This document shows positions 29,914-38,740 of a stretch of DNA of 47,142 nt, one piece after another. A program made the position numbers and the translations under genes. Each line of letters opens with the position of its first letter. The stretch's first letter is position 1. The DNA is from Deinococcus piscis. GTDB lineage: Bacteria; Deinococcota; Deinococci; Deinococcales; Deinococcaceae. Location of the stretch: the NCBI RefSeq assembly GCF_014653275.1, contig NZ_BNAL01000024.1, positions 1 to 47,142 on the forward strand. The letters are read 5' to 3'. Below the pieces are notes generated by a model. That model did no database searches and was not told the origin of the DNA. It saw only the letters and a list, made by a program, of their open reading frames with translations.

Positions 29914-30617
29914 CAGCTGTGGCCTGTCTTGAGAACATGGGCAATTTGGGCGGGCAATTCCCAGGCCAGGACATCGAACGCCGCCGAAGCCACGTCATAT
30001 GGCACCTTGTGGAGCGTGACTTCCGGGAACCCGCCCGGCACGCAGTCCACCACCGCCACATCGGCCCCTGGCTCATGGTTCAGCGACAGCCCCACTGAAC
30101 CGGGATCAAGAAAGGTCACTTCGCCCACGCGGCGCAAATAGGGAATATGCGTGCCAGCCGACACAATCAGCCGGGCCGGGAACTGCGCGGCCAGCACCTG
30201 CAATTTCTCCTCGGAACCGGCCAGGTCCAGTTTCTGCTCGGGGTCGTGCGGGCTGCCATGGAAAAAACGGATACGTCCCTCGGAAGTCCGGAGCCTTCCA
30301 CCCACCGGCAGCGAGCGCAGGTAATCGAGCTGCGTAGGCAGCAGCACTTCGCGGGTCCAGCTGATCACCTGCTCGGCCACCCCGTGCCGCCCTTGCCGGT
30401 CACCCAGTGGCAGTGCCACCCGCAGGTCACTGGAACCCAAGCACACCAGATAGCCGCGCTGCTGCACAAAATCAATCACTGGCCCCGGATTGGCTCCGTA
30501 GCCCACCAAGTCACCCACCACCACCACCTGGTCCACCACCTGGGTGTCCAGAAACTGCGCAGCAGCCGTAAGGGCCTGGATGTTGGCATGAATGTCGCTG
30601 ATAAAAGCCAGTCGCAC
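29913..30617 (-). CDS. Metallophosphoesterase-like protein with degenerate metal site
   Basis: A 234-residue calcineurin-like phosphoesterase of the YfcE/MJ0936-like group. DIH (Asp8, His10) and GDLVGYG (Asp36) are normal. The GNHD/E motif is GSSD at 61-64, so its bridging Asn and catalytic His are missing. The GHTH motif is AGTH at 154-157, so its first His is replaced. HGSP with His120 and the DPGSVGL strand remain. The fold is likely intact but the two-metal site is probably incomplete. It heads the operon with the peptidase and the epimerase. The start is GTG; TAAGAT lies nine bases upstream. Confidence 0.8.
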   Translation of the reverse strand: MRLAFISDIHANIQALTAAAQFLDTQVVDQVVVVGDLVGYGANPGPVIDFVQQRGYLVCLGSSDLRVALPLGDRQGRHGVAEQVISWTREVLLPTQLDYLRSLPVGGRLRTSEGRIRFFHGSPHDPEQKLDLAGSEEKLQVLAAQFPARLIVSAGTHIPYLRRVGEVTFLDPGSVGLSLNHEPGADVAVVDCVPGGFPEVTLHKVPYDVASAAFDVLAWELPAQIAHVLKTGHS

Positions 30618-30626
30618 GTTGGGTCA

Positions 30627-30635
30627 ATCTTAGCA
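30627..30635 (-). promoter_or_regulatory. Extended -10 of the metallophosphoesterase operon
   Basis: Minus-strand TGCTAAGAT, with TAAGAT at 30632-30627, ends nine bases before the GTG at 30617. A leader of only two or three bases is expected. Confidence 0.5.
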
Positions 30636-30657
30636 GCCTGCTCCGGAAAGGCAGCCC

Positions 30658-30669
30658 TATCATGAAGCG
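30658..30669 (+). promoter_or_regulatory. lnt leaderless promoter -10
   Basis: TATCAT (30658-30663), six bases, then GTG at 30670. An ATG at 30662 overlaps the hexamer but is out of frame with lnt. Confidence 0.6.
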
Positions 30670-32106
30670 GTGCCTCTTTCCCCACACCTCCGCACCCTGA
30701 CTGCCGGACTGCTGACCGGCCTGGCGACCCTGACACCTGCTGCACCACTGGCGGTTCTCCCGCTGGCAGTCTGGCTGGCCCTCGCCGCTGAGGACGACAC
30801 TGCCCGCCGGATGGGGTGGGGGGCCTTCGGCTACGTGGGCGCTCACCTGTGGTGGGTGATGGTGCTGGCTGCCCAGGTCTTTGGCGTTGCTCCAGCAGGC
30901 TTGCTGGCGCTGGTGCTGTACGCCATAGAGGGCCTGTTCTTTGCCGCGCTGGGCTGGGCCGTCCTGCGACTCTTCCACACACCACGCCGCCGACTGTGGG
31001 CACTGGCCGGCGGCTGGGTCCTGCTGGAATACCTGCGGACCCTGGGCACGCTGGCCTTTCCCTGGCCCACGCTGGGCATGGTCTGGCTGGAGACACCACT
31101 GATTCAGATTGCCGACCTGGGCGGTGTGCTGCTGGCTTCCTGGCTGGCGGTGACCGTAGCAGCAGCTCTGGCCGACTGGCAAAGCGGCCACCGCCGCCCA
31201 CTTGCCCTGAGTCTGGGTTTGCTGGCGCTCGCCAGCGCTTACGGCCTGAGCCGCAGCCCGGCAGAAGGCCCCAGCGCCCGCGCCTACTTGACCCGCACCG
31301 ATGTGGACTCGTTCAGCCGTTTGGAAGGCGGCGCTTTGCTGCCCAGCTTGCTGGAGGCCAGTGCTGGGCGCGCCCCGGACGAGCCGGTCATCTGGTCAGA
31401 GACGGCCTTGCAGCGCGACCTGAATGAAGAAGCCCTCTTTCCTGGCCCTGGCATCAGCGGTGCAGGTCTCTCCTCAGGTGGGCTGAACACCGTCATCGCG
31501 CTGGACAGCCGCAACCGGGTGGTGGGGGAGAACCACAAGGGAAGGCCGGTGCCATTTGGGGAGACATTTCCTTTTCAGTTTCTGTTACGCCCGCTGTATA
31601 CCGTGCTAGGCACCCTGACTGGCTTCAATCTGACCACCAGTGTGCAGCCCGCCCAGAAGATGGTGCCGCTCGACCTCAATGGCATTCGTTACGGGGCGTA
31701 TGTCTGCTATGACTCGGTCTTTGCGTGGCCGGCGCGGCAACTGACCCGGCAGGGTGCTGAAGTACTGGTCAACGTGAGCAACGACTCCTGGTACGCTGCC
31801 ACTGGGGTGCGCCAGCACTTCGACCTGGGCCGCGTGCGGGCCATCGAGAATCGCCGCTGGGTGCTGCGCGCCGTGCAGCGCGGCTGGGCCGGCAGTGTGG
31901 ATGACCTGGGTCGCCCCCAGCAGGTGCTGCGCTCGGGGCAGGGCGGTCTCTCGGTGGAGTACCGCCGACTGAGCGGGCAGACCCTGTACAGCCGACTGGG
32001 CGACCTGCCCGCGTTGACGCTGGCTGGAGGCCTCCTCCTGCTTGCCAGTGGGCTCAGGCCCGGCGCAGCCAGAGGGCATAACACACCACACTCAACTTCA
32101 AAATAG
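30670..32106 (+). CDS. lnt: Apolipoprotein N-acyltransferase
   Basis: Adds the third acyl chain to lipoproteins; cytoplasmic-membrane enzyme. The 478-residue protein starts with about six hydrophobic helices (residues 1-190) and ends with an external nitrilase-like domain. The catalytic Glu lies in VIWSETAL near 243, a Lys precedes PVPFGE near 297, and the nucleophile Cys is in AYVCYDSVF near 346. VNVSNDSWYA is a typical segment. A last hydrophobic helix is near the C-terminus. The many lipoproteins of Deinococcus, two in this window, are possible substrates. The GTG start is set by the leaderless promoter. Confidence 0.93.
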   Translation: MPLSPHLRTLTAGLLTGLATLTPAAPLAVLPLAVWLALAAEDDTARRMGWGAFGYVGAHLWWVMVLAAQVFGVAPAGLLALVLYAIEGLFFAALGWAVLRLFHTPRRRLWALAGGWVLLEYLRTLGTLAFPWPTLGMVWLETPLIQIADLGGVLLASWLAVTVAAALADWQSGHRRPLALSLGLLALASAYGLSRSPAEGPSARAYLTRTDVDSFSRLEGGALLPSLLEASAGRAPDEPVIWSETALQRDLNEEALFPGPGISGAGLSSGGLNTVIALDSRNRVVGENHKGRPVPFGETFPFQFLLRPLYTVLGTLTGFNLTTSVQPAQKMVPLDLNGIRYGAYVCYDSVFAWPARQLTRQGAEVLVNVSNDSWYAATGVRQHFDLGRVRAIENRRWVLRAVQRGWAGSVDDLGRPQQVLRSGQGGLSVEYRRLSGQTLYSRLGDLPALTLAGGLLLLASGLRPGAARGHNTPHSTSK

Positions 32107-32144
32107 CCCTTTATTGCCAAATAGAGGAGCGTCACAGTGATAAA

Positions 32145-33380
32145 ATGACCCTTTCTTCACTTGTAGAACCTCCTCCCCGGCTCTGGACCCGCAGTTTCAC
32201 TGTCTACTGGCTGGCCGGGTTACAGTCGGTGTTCGGCAATGCACTGACTGCTGTGGTGGTCGCCGTATTGGTCTACAACTTGACCGGCCAGGCCAGCGCG
32301 ATGGGCTTCACGCTGGCGCTGGGGATGTTGCCCGCACTGCTCAGTCCGTTTGCTGGGGTGGTGGTGGACCGGGTGCCGGTTAGGCCGCTGCTGATTGCCG
32401 GAGATGTGCTGCGTGGTCTGCTGGTGCTCAGCCTGGCGGTGGGCCTGATGACTGGCCAGGCGGGGCTGTTCTGGCTAAATAGCGTGGTGCTGCTGAGCGG
32501 CTTGATCACAGCTTTTACCTCTCCGGCCACCTCCACGCTGCTGCCCCAGCTCGTCCAGCCCGAGAACCTCGCCCGCGCCAATGGCCTGATGGGGATGGGG
32601 ACCCAGGGCGCCCAGCTGGTCGGCCTGCTGTCGGGAGCGGCACTGGCCTCGCTGCTGGGGCAAAGTCAGACCCTCGTGCTGGACGCGGCCACTTTCCTGA
32701 TCAGTGCTGCGGCCTTGCTGCTGGTCCAGTTACCTGAGCGGGTCAAAGCGCCGGTCAAAGAAGGCTTCTGGTCAGCATTTCGCGCTGGCCTCCAGGTGCT
32801 GAAGCGTCACCCCGGCTTTGCGATGATTCCTGTGCTGGCGTTCGTGGTCAATGTGGCTTTTGCTCCTATGCAGATGCTGCTGCCTGAGCACCTGGCTGGG
32901 CTGGGGTTGCCAGAAAGCTTTTATGGTGTGGCCCTGGGCACTGTCATGGGTGGCATGCTGCTGGGAAGTCTAGGCGTGACCGCGCTGGGCCAGCGCTTTC
33001 AGCCTCAGCTGGCGCTGCCGCTGGGGCTGCTGGGCGGCAGCGCCAGCCTCGCCGTGATGGCGCAGAGTGCCTCACTGCCGCTGTTTTACCTGGCCCTCGC
33101 CACTCTGGGCATTGGCGTGGCCCTGACCAACACCGCCATCGCCTATCTGGGTCAGACCCTGATTCCCGAGGAGTTCCGTGGCCGCGTGTTCGGGCTGATT
33201 TCCGCAACCGCTCAGGCAGGGATGCCCCTGGCAATGATTGTGCTGGGTCCAGCCGCCGATACTTACGGCAGCCGCCCCCTATGGACCGGCGCAGCAGCGG
33301 TGATGTTCGTCAGCACCTGCGCGTGGCTGTACCTGTCCCAAGCCGGACGCCAAGCTCAGCAGGCCCCCTCTGGGTCTTGA
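32145..33380 (+). CDS. MFS transporter
   Basis: A 411-residue major facilitator with about 12 hydrophobic segments. The loop between helices 2 and 3 has the MFS motif form AGVVVDRVPVRPLLI. The overall pattern (YWLAGLQSVFGNALTAVV, then FTSPATSTLLPQLVQPENLARANGLM) is that of the EntS/MFS_3-type exporters. The substrate is unknown; drug, siderophore or peptide export are possible. A GAGGAG lies 17 bases before the ATG, unusually far for a ribosome-binding site, and no clean -10 sits directly upstream. The start is therefore less certain. It is 38 bases after lnt and may be co-transcribed. Confidence 0.88.
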   Translation: MTLSSLVEPPPRLWTRSFTVYWLAGLQSVFGNALTAVVVAVLVYNLTGQASAMGFTLALGMLPALLSPFAGVVVDRVPVRPLLIAGDVLRGLLVLSLAVGLMTGQAGLFWLNSVVLLSGLITAFTSPATSTLLPQLVQPENLARANGLMGMGTQGAQLVGLLSGAALASLLGQSQTLVLDAATFLISAAALLLVQLPERVKAPVKEGFWSAFRAGLQVLKRHPGFAMIPVLAFVVNVAFAPMQMLLPEHLAGLGLPESFYGVALGTVMGGMLLGSLGVTALGQRFQPQLALPLGLLGGSASLAVMAQSASLPLFYLALATLGIGVALTNTAIAYLGQTLIPEEFRGRVFGLISATAQAGMPLAMIVLGPAADTYGSRPLWTGAAAVMFVSTCAWLYLSQAGRQAQQAPSGS

Positions 33381-33557
33381 TTTGGGCACCAGGCATCAAC
33401 TTGAAAGCCTCAGTTTTATTGCAAGTTGGGAGTGCTGATACTGGACCTCACTGAGAGAGGCCGTGGCCCTGATGGCCGCAGCACCCTCTGGGGGGAGGGT
33501 TTCTCAGTTCCTCACAGGTGGCTTCACTTGACAGTTTAATTTACTTCTTTATTCAGC

Positions 33558-33581
33558 GTCGCCTTTCGGGGCGACTTTTTT
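33558..33581 (+). terminator. Intrinsic terminator downstream of the MFS gene
   Basis: GTCGCC, 6-base loop, GGCGAC, then TTTTTT. It lies about 180 bases after the MFS stop. A TTGACA and a TATTCA with a 16-base spacer end directly before it, so any transcript from them would be trivial. Confidence 0.75.
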
Positions 33582-33802
33582 ATGTACTGCGGATTGTGTG
33601 GCATGAAGATCGGTTATCGGCTGGAGCGACGCAAGCTGCTGTAGGCCAGTCCTGGTCGCGGGGCAGTTTCCGGAGGTTCGCAGATGGAGTCAAGCCTTCT
33701 TTGATCTGAAAGAGCAGTATTCCCATACCAGCTTGAGCATCTTATGCGGCTTGGTCATTTTCTTCAGCCCTGAATCCAGCAGAGGGTTGGAAGAAGCCCT
33801 CT

Positions 33803-33826
33803 CTTTCCTAAGTGGACTTAGGAAAG
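33803..33826. repeat. 24-base perfect palindrome
   Basis: CTTTCCTAAGT, GG, ACTTAGGAAAG: 11-bp arms around two bases. No T-run follows on either strand, so it may be a protein-binding site or RNA hairpin rather than a terminator. Confidence 0.6.
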
Positions 33827-33908
33827 AAATAATAGATTACGTCTATCATTTTTCTACCCTACCTGTACCCCTCAGCGCCCCGCGCAGGCCCCTTCTCGTC
33901 CATTCTGT

Positions 33909-33928
33909 GGCCCCACCTTCGTAGGGCC
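33909..33928 (-). terminator. Possible terminator of the lipid kinase gene
   Basis: Minus-strand GGCCCTAC, GAAG loop, GTGGGGCC (one G-T pair). It is 15 bases past the stop of the kinase. There is no T-tail. Confidence 0.4.
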
Positions 33929-33943
33929 CAGTTTCTTCAGTCG

Positions 33944-34948
33944 TCAGGTGTTCAGGTCCTTCTCGGTCTGGGTGGTAAAAAAGTGCACTGCTTGAGGCAG
34001 CACGCGGGCTTTGAACGGCGTCGTCTCCACATGAATCTCGCCATCGAACTGAAGCGGGAACGGGTCCTCCGCCACGACTTCAATCTCACGGGCTGTAAAA
34101 GTTTCTAGGTTGTCGCTAAATGCGGGATCACCCAGCTTGAACTTGGCCTTGAGCGAGTCAAGCAAGTTGGCGCCCAGGCGCAGGATGTTGCCTTCCTTGA
34201 GCAGAATGACCGTGAACTGGCCGTCATTCGGGCTGATGTCCGCCGTGATGGGAATGCGGTAGTTCGCCATCCCAAGATTGGCCACCATCACCCCGATACC
34301 CGTAAAGGTACGCGGCTGACCGTCCGCCACAATGTGAAAGGTGGTGGTGGGCGGATTGATCTGGCGCATGGCCGCCATGACATAGGCCATGGTCCCGAAA
34401 TTCTTCTTGAGTGGCTCGCTTTCTTTGATCATGCTGGCATCTGCGCCTGCACCGGCCAGCATGGCAAAGCCTTTGCGGTCACCGTCGCCAGTTTCCAGCT
34501 CACCCAGATCCAGGGCAAAAGTGTGTCCAGAAAGCATCAGCTGAAGCAGGGCCTGCGGCTCATCGGGAATATCCAGGTTCAGCGCAATCAGGTTGGCCGT
34601 ACCTGCAGGAAACGCCAGCAGCGGAATCTGGGTGCTGCGCTGCGCCATGGCGTAGGCCAGAGCGCTGACGGTGCCGTCTCCCCCAGCCCCAATGACTGCC
34701 GCGTACTCGTCAAGGTCATGAATGAACTCGCGCATGGGGCGCTCCCCTTCCAGTGCGCGCTCCGTGAGGGGAATGCCCTGAGCGCGCAGCAGGTCAAGCA
34801 GTTCGGGAAGTGAGCTGTCACCCTGGCCACTTTTGGGGTTGAAGATAACCAGTACGCCTTTTTGCAGCAAGGTTTCGGTGAACTGTGCGCCAGCCGAACG
34901 CTGACCTGAAGCCGCCATATTGGGGGGGGTGGTTTGACCTGATGTCAT
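33944..34948 (-). CDS. Diacylglycerol/lipid kinase family protein
   Basis: A 334-residue cytoplasmic lipid kinase of the DagK/YegS/LCB5 family, which phosphorylates diacylglycerol or related lipids at the membrane. The catalytic domain has FNPKSGQG near 36-43, GGDGTVS at 89-95 and FPAGTANLIALNL. The C-terminal beta-rich half has the DPFPLQFDGEIH segment typical of the family. The extra 20 N-terminal residues (Ser/Thr/Gln-rich) are unusual but lie within the start fixed by the -10 element. The exact lipid cannot be told. The gene diverges from a small lipoprotein. Confidence 0.88.
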   Translation of the reverse strand: MTSGQTTPPNMAASGQRSAGAQFTETLLQKGVLVIFNPKSGQGDSSLPELLDLLRAQGIPLTERALEGERPMREFIHDLDEYAAVIGAGGDGTVSALAYAMAQRSTQIPLLAFPAGTANLIALNLDIPDEPQALLQLMLSGHTFALDLGELETGDGDRKGFAMLAGAGADASMIKESEPLKKNFGTMAYVMAAMRQINPPTTTFHIVADGQPRTFTGIGVMVANLGMANYRIPITADISPNDGQFTVILLKEGNILRLGANLLDSLKAKFKLGDPAFSDNLETFTAREIEVVAEDPFPLQFDGEIHVETTPFKARVLPQAVHFFTTQTEKDLNT

Positions 34949-34963
34949 AACTCTCATTAGACT
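34934..34963 (+). promoter_or_regulatory. Promoter of the IPT-fold lipoprotein
   Basis: TTGACC (34934-34939), 18 bases, TAGACT (34958-34963). The start would fall near 34970, leaving a short leader with GGAGGAG before the ATG at 34985. This is a clear sigma-A-type promoter. Confidence 0.7.
34949..34961 (-). promoter_or_regulatory. Lipid kinase leaderless promoter -10
   Basis: Minus-strand TCTAAT (34961-34956), seven bases, then ATG at 34948. It overlaps the -10 of the divergent lipoprotein promoter by four bases. Confidence 0.5.
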
Positions 34964-34984
34964 GCAAATGCGGAGGAGATCACC

Positions 34985-35350
34985 ATGAAACGAGTCCTGT
35001 TTTCTTTAGTTTTTGCCGGCAGCCTGGCTGCCTGTGCCCCCACCCAGCAAGCGCCTGTTCAGCAGGCTTCTGTCACCCCAGTTCTGATTAAGACTTCGGT
35101 GGCGGCGGCGCGCGGCGACACGCTGACCATCCAGGGTCGCTACCTGGGCGGTGCCCAAAACGGCACCGTTCGACTGACGGACAGCCAGGGCGAGGGCGGC
35201 TACGTCTTTCCTGCTTCAGCGGTGCAGTCTTGGACCGACAGCCAGATTGTGCTGACCGTGCCTCAGAATGCTCCCGTTGGCGGCCACTGGCTGTTTGTGG
35301 AAGTGGACGGCCACCGCAGCACCGGCCTGCAATACTCTGTGCGCCAGTAA
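34985..35350 (+). CDS. Small lipoprotein with IPT/TIG-like domain
   Basis: An exported 121-residue lipoprotein with lipobox LAAC (Cys17). A Gln/Ala/Pro linker leads to one Ig-like IPT/TIG-type module: VAAARGDTLTIQGRYLGG, then SDSQIVLTVPQNAPVGGHWLFVEVDG. Such modules bind carbohydrate or protein at the cell surface, and no partner is evident. A good GGAGGAG ribosome-binding site and a clear promoter support the start. It ends at a strong terminator, so it is a single-gene unit. Confidence 0.8.
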   Translation: MKRVLFSLVFAGSLAACAPTQQAPVQQASVTPVLIKTSVAAARGDTLTIQGRYLGGAQNGTVRLTDSQGEGGYVFPASAVQSWTDSQIVLTVPQNAPVGGHWLFVEVDGHRSTGLQYSVRQ

Positions 35351-35365
35351 CGTCGGTAGCCGGGA

Positions 35366-35392
35366 GGGTCTCCAGCTGGAGGCCCTTTTTTT
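35366..35392 (+). terminator. Terminator of the IPT-fold lipoprotein
   Basis: GGGTCTCC, AGCT loop, GGAGGCCC (one G-T pair), then seven T's. A strong 8-bp hairpin 15 bases after the stop. Confidence 0.9.
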
Positions 35393-35397
35393 GTTGG

Positions 35398-35403
35398 TAG
35401 ACT
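35398..35403 (+). promoter_or_regulatory. hisS promoter -10
   Basis: TAGACT ends nine bases before the ATG at 35413 and directly follows the preceding terminator. A leader of about two or three bases is expected; no ribosome-binding site is present. Confidence 0.55.
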
Positions 35404-35412
35404 CGCCTGCAT

Positions 35413-36702
35413 ATGGCTATACAGCGCCCCAAAGGAACCAAAGACCACCTGCCCGGAACTCCGGGAACCCCTGAGATTCAGGCTGCCGCCCACGCCCATA
35501 TCCAGCATGTCGCTGCACAGCTATTGGAGCGGGCTGGGGCGCAGTTCATCGCCACTCCTATCTTTGAGGAGGCCGAACTGGTGCAGCGTGGCGTGGGCGG
35601 CAGCACCGACATCGTCCGCAAGGAGATGTTCACCGTGTATTACGCCGGGGACCACGGCGGCTACGTGCTGCGCCCCGAAGGCACCGCGCCGGTGGTGCGG
35701 GCCTACTTGGAAAATGGTCTCAAGCAGCTGGGCAGTCCCCTGAAGCTCTGGACACATGGGCCCATGTTCCGCGCTGAGAACGTGCAAAAGGGCCGCCTGC
35801 GCCAGTTTCATCAGGTGGATTACGAGTGTCTGGGCAGCACGGACCCGCTGGCCGACGCCGAAGCCATTGCGCTGATGTGGGACATTGTGACCACACTGGG
35901 CCTGAAAGGCGTCAGCATTCAGCTCGGATCTATCGGTGATCCGGAGGACCGCGCTGCATACAACGACTACCTGCGCGGGCTGTTTACGCCGCGTCTGGCC
36001 GAACTCTCCGAGGACTCCAAAGACCGCCTGAGCCGCAATCCGATGCGGATTCTGGATTCCAAGAGTGAGACGGATCAGGCCATCATTGCAGAGCTGAATG
36101 TAAAGCCCATGCTGGACTTCTTGGGAGCCGAAGCCCGCGATCACTTCGGGGCAGTGCAGGGCCACCTGCAGGCCTGGGGCGTGCCCTTTGAGATTGACCC
36201 AAGCATTGTGCGGGGCTTGGACTACTACCGCCGCACCGCCTGGGAACTGCACCACGCGGGCATCGGGGCCAAGTCGGCGCTGGGCGGTGGGGGCCGCTAC
36301 GACGGACTGGCGCAGGAACTGGGAGCCAAGGAAGAGGTGCCCGGCATCGGCTGGGCGTTTGGCATTGAGCGCATCCTGCTGGCCATGGCGGATGAGGGTG
36401 TCCCTTTTCCGCAGGGGCCCAGTCCTGCCCTTTATCTGGCGGCACTGGATGGGGACTACATCCCTTTGGCCGCAGCACTGACCCGGCAGGCCCGCGCAGT
36501 CGCTGGAGCTGATTTCAGCTACCGCAAGCGCGGCGCAGGGCAGGCATTCAAGGAAGCGGACAAGAAGGGGGCGACCTGGGCCGCCGTGATCGGCAGCAAC
36601 GAGGCTGCGCAGCGTCAGCTCACCCTCAAGCACCTGGGCAGCGGCGAGCAGGTGGCCGTGCCTTTTGACGAACTGAACACCTTCCTCAAGGAGAACGCAT
36701 GA
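35413..36702 (+). CDS. hisS: Histidyl-tRNA synthetase
   Basis: Charges tRNA-His, class IIa, cytoplasmic. The 429 residues begin with the typical [11 protein letters not shown]. Motif 1 region and [15 protein letters not shown] follow, then motif 2 [20 protein letters not shown]. The HisA/HisB segments are [17 protein letters not shown] and [14 protein letters not shown], with motif 3 in [12 protein letters not shown]. The C-terminal anticodon-binding domain begins near 330. Deinococcus-Thermus enzymes show this gene order with aspS; the aspS ATG overlaps the hisS stop by four bases, so the two synthetases are translationally coupled. Confidence 0.96.
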   Translation: MAIQRPKGTKDHLPGTPGTPEIQAAAHAHIQHVAAQLLERAGAQFIATPIFEEAELVQRGVGGSTDIVRKEMFTVYYAGDHGGYVLRPEGTAPVVRAYLENGLKQLGSPLKLWTHGPMFRAENVQKGRLRQFHQVDYECLGSTDPLADAEAIALMWDIVTTLGLKGVSIQLGSIGDPEDRAAYNDYLRGLFTPRLAELSEDSKDRLSRNPMRILDSKSETDQAIIAELNVKPMLDFLGAEARDHFGAVQGHLQAWGVPFEIDPSIVRGLDYYRRTAWELHHAGIGAKSALGGGGRYDGLAQELGAKEEVPGIGWAFGIERILLAMADEGVPFPQGPSPALYLAALDGDYIPLAAALTRQARAVAGADFSYRKRGAGQAFKEADKKGATWAAVIGSNEAAQRQLTLKHLGSGEQVAVPFDELNTFLKENA

Positions 36703-38426
36703 AAAGAACCGCACTCATCGGCGAACTGAACGCCACCCACCTGGGCCCCGTGACCTTGCAGGGCTGGGTCACCCGCCGCCGCGACCTGGGCGGAATGATT
36801 TTCTTTGAGCTGCGTGACCGCTCCGGCACCGTGCAGGTGCAGGTGGACCCGGAGCAGACTGAAGCATTCGCCCAGGCCGGCGAGCTGCGCGCCGAGTATG
36901 TGGCCGAAGTCACTGGCACCTTCTCGCAGCGCCCGGAAGAGCAGCGTAAGGGTGGCCTGGCTGACTACGAGGTGCTGGCTGCTGGGGTGCAGATTCTCAA
37001 CCGCGCCAAGACGCCGCCGTTTGAGCTGGACAAAGGCGGCGACGTCTCCGAGGACGTGCGGCTGCGCTACCGCTACCTTGACCTGCGCAGGCCGGAGATG
37101 CAGCGCAATTTGATGCTGCGCTCACGTACCTGGGCGGCGATTACCGAATTCATGGAAGCCGAAGGCTTTATCAATGTAGAAACGCCGATGCTGACGCGCT
37201 CCACGCCCGAGGGGGCACGGGACTTTCTGGTGCCCAGCCGCCTGAACGCGGGCGAGTTCTACGCGCTGCCGCAAAGCCCACAGCTGTTCAAACAAATGCT
37301 GATGATGGCGGGCTATGACCGCTACTACCAGATGGCGCGCTGCTTCCGTGACGAGGACCTGCGCTCGGACCGGCAGCCCGACTTTACCCAGCTGGACTTG
37401 GAAATGAGCTTTGTGGACCAGGAAGACGTGCTGGAGATGAATTCCCGGTTGCTCCAGCACATCTTCCGCCGCGTGCTGGACCGCGAACTGAGCCTGCCTC
37501 TGCCCCGCCTGACCTACCAAGAAGCAATGGACCGCTACGGCTCCGACAAGCCGGACCTGCGCTTTGAGCATGCCTTCAGCGACGTGACGGACCTGTTTGC
37601 AGGCGGCGAATTCAAGGCCTTTGCCGGTGCAGAAGCGGTCAAGGTCATCGCCGCACCGGAGCTGACCCGAAAGACTATTGACGAGCTGGAACGCATCGCC
37701 AAGCAGAACGGCGCGGGCGGTCTGGCATGGCTCAAGCGCAGTGGTGACAGCTTTACCGGCGGCATTTCCAAGTTCGTGACGGGCATCACGCCGCAGTTAC
37801 TGGAGCGCACCGGCGTCGAGGACGGGGGCACGCTGCTCTTTACGGCGGGGGCATGGCGCACAGCTGTAGAGGCGTTGGGCGCGGTGCGCCTCAGCCTGCG
37901 CGACCTGTTCGACTGGACGGCAGGCGGCCCCGAGTTCGCGCCGCTGTGGGTGACCGACTTCCCGCAGCTGGACTATGACGCAGAATCCGGCACCTGGACC
38001 TACATGCACCACCCCTTCACCTCCCCACACCCCGAAGACGCGGCGCTGTTCGGCACTGAGCGACAGCACGAAATCCGCGCTCAGGCCTACGATCTGGTGA
38101 TGAACGGCTTCGAGATCGGCGGCGGCAGCGTGCGGATTCACAATCCTGAAACGCAGCGCCAGATGTTCCGGGCCATCGGCCTGAGCGACGCAGAAGCGCA
38201 GGAAAAGTTCGGCTTCTTCCTTGAAGCGCTGGACTACGGCACCCCCCCACACGGCGGCGCGGCCTGGGGCTTTGACCGCTTGGTGATGGTGCTTAGCGGC
38301 GCGCCCAGCATCCGAGACGTGATTGCCTTTCCCAAGAACAACCGTGGGCAGGACCTGATGGCGGGTGCGCCTTCGCCGGTAGCAGACGGGCAGCTGGAGG
38401 AGTTGGGCCTGAAAGTTCAGGAGTAA
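36699..38426 (+). CDS. aspS: Aspartyl-tRNA synthetase, bacterial type
   Basis: Charges tRNA-Asp, class IIb, cytoplasmic. The 575 residues and the inserted GAD domain (about 280-400) mark the bacterial, normally tRNA-Asp-specific AspRS1 rather than the shorter archaeal type. It has the OB-fold [23 protein letters not shown], the [11 protein letters not shown] flipping-loop region, motif 2 [23 protein letters not shown], and motif 3 [13 protein letters not shown] second, archaeal-type AspRS is expected elsewhere in the genome if indirect Asn-tRNA formation occurs as in other deinococci. ATGA overlap with hisS. Confidence 0.96.
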   Translation: MKRTALIGELNATHLGPVTLQGWVTRRRDLGGMIFFELRDRSGTVQVQVDPEQTEAFAQAGELRAEYVAEVTGTFSQRPEEQRKGGLADYEVLAAGVQILNRAKTPPFELDKGGDVSEDVRLRYRYLDLRRPEMQRNLMLRSRTWAAITEFMEAEGFINVETPMLTRSTPEGARDFLVPSRLNAGEFYALPQSPQLFKQMLMMAGYDRYYQMARCFRDEDLRSDRQPDFTQLDLEMSFVDQEDVLEMNSRLLQHIFRRVLDRELSLPLPRLTYQEAMDRYGSDKPDLRFEHAFSDVTDLFAGGEFKAFAGAEAVKVIAAPELTRKTIDELERIAKQNGAGGLAWLKRSGDSFTGGISKFVTGITPQLLERTGVEDGGTLLFTAGAWRTAVEALGAVRLSLRDLFDWTAGGPEFAPLWVTDFPQLDYDAESGTWTYMHHPFTSPHPEDAALFGTERQHEIRAQAYDLVMNGFEIGGGSVRIHNPETQRQMFRAIGLSDAEAQEKFGFFLEALDYGTPPHGGAAWGFDRLVMVLSGAPSIRDVIAFPKNNRGQDLMAGAPSPVADGQLEELGLKVQE

Positions 38427-38470
38427 GCAGTGGCCCTGCCCCGGTGGGTGGGGCTTCTTACTGGCATGAT

Positions 38471-38514
38471 TTGTGAAATAAAGATTTTATTCTAAAAGTT
38501 GTGAAGATTTTATT
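38471..38514. repeat. Tandem A+T-rich repeat between aspS and uvrC
   Basis: TTGTGAA at 38471-38477 and 38499-38505, each followed by AAGATTTTATT (38481-38491 and 38504-38514). The spacing is 28 and 23 bases, so the copies differ by a five-base deletion. The surrounding DNA is far more A+T-rich than its neighbours. Confidence 0.55.
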
Positions 38515-38740
38515 TTATATAGATTATCCTTCCCCAACTGGAGCCCCGGCAAAGCGATGTAGCTTGGGCAGCGCCGTAATTGGTCCCGTCCACCGGGTAA
38601 TGGGTTGTCTGCTGAGGCTCTATGCTTGCGCCTGCTGGAGTCCCCTTTTCTGAAAAGTAGCAAGGGCAGTCAGAGATAACCGACAACTAAGTGAAATAAA
38701 TTTCCAATATCTTTGCTTGTGAATGTTTGGTCTATCCCTG

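Larger units (their letters stand above)
33381..33943. other. Gene-poor 563-base region between convergent genes
   Basis: No convincing gene. It holds an ACCCTC/GAGGGT hairpin (33483-33500), a TTGACA at 33528, a T-tailed terminator (33558-33581), a 24-base palindrome (33803-33826) and an 8-bp hairpin (33909-33928). Two open frames of about 63 codons (33518-33709 and 33733-33924) have no ribosome-binding site or -10 and no recognisable sequence. Confidence 0.6.

Noticed and set aside
33528..33581. Small RNA made from the TTGACA promoter next to the terminator
   Set aside because: The predicted start falls inside the terminator hairpin, so no useful transcript would result.
33518..33924. Two open frames of about 63 codons in the 33.4-33.9 kb gap
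   Set aside because: No ribosome-binding site, no -10 at the start, a terminator hairpin inside the first, and no recognisable protein sequence.
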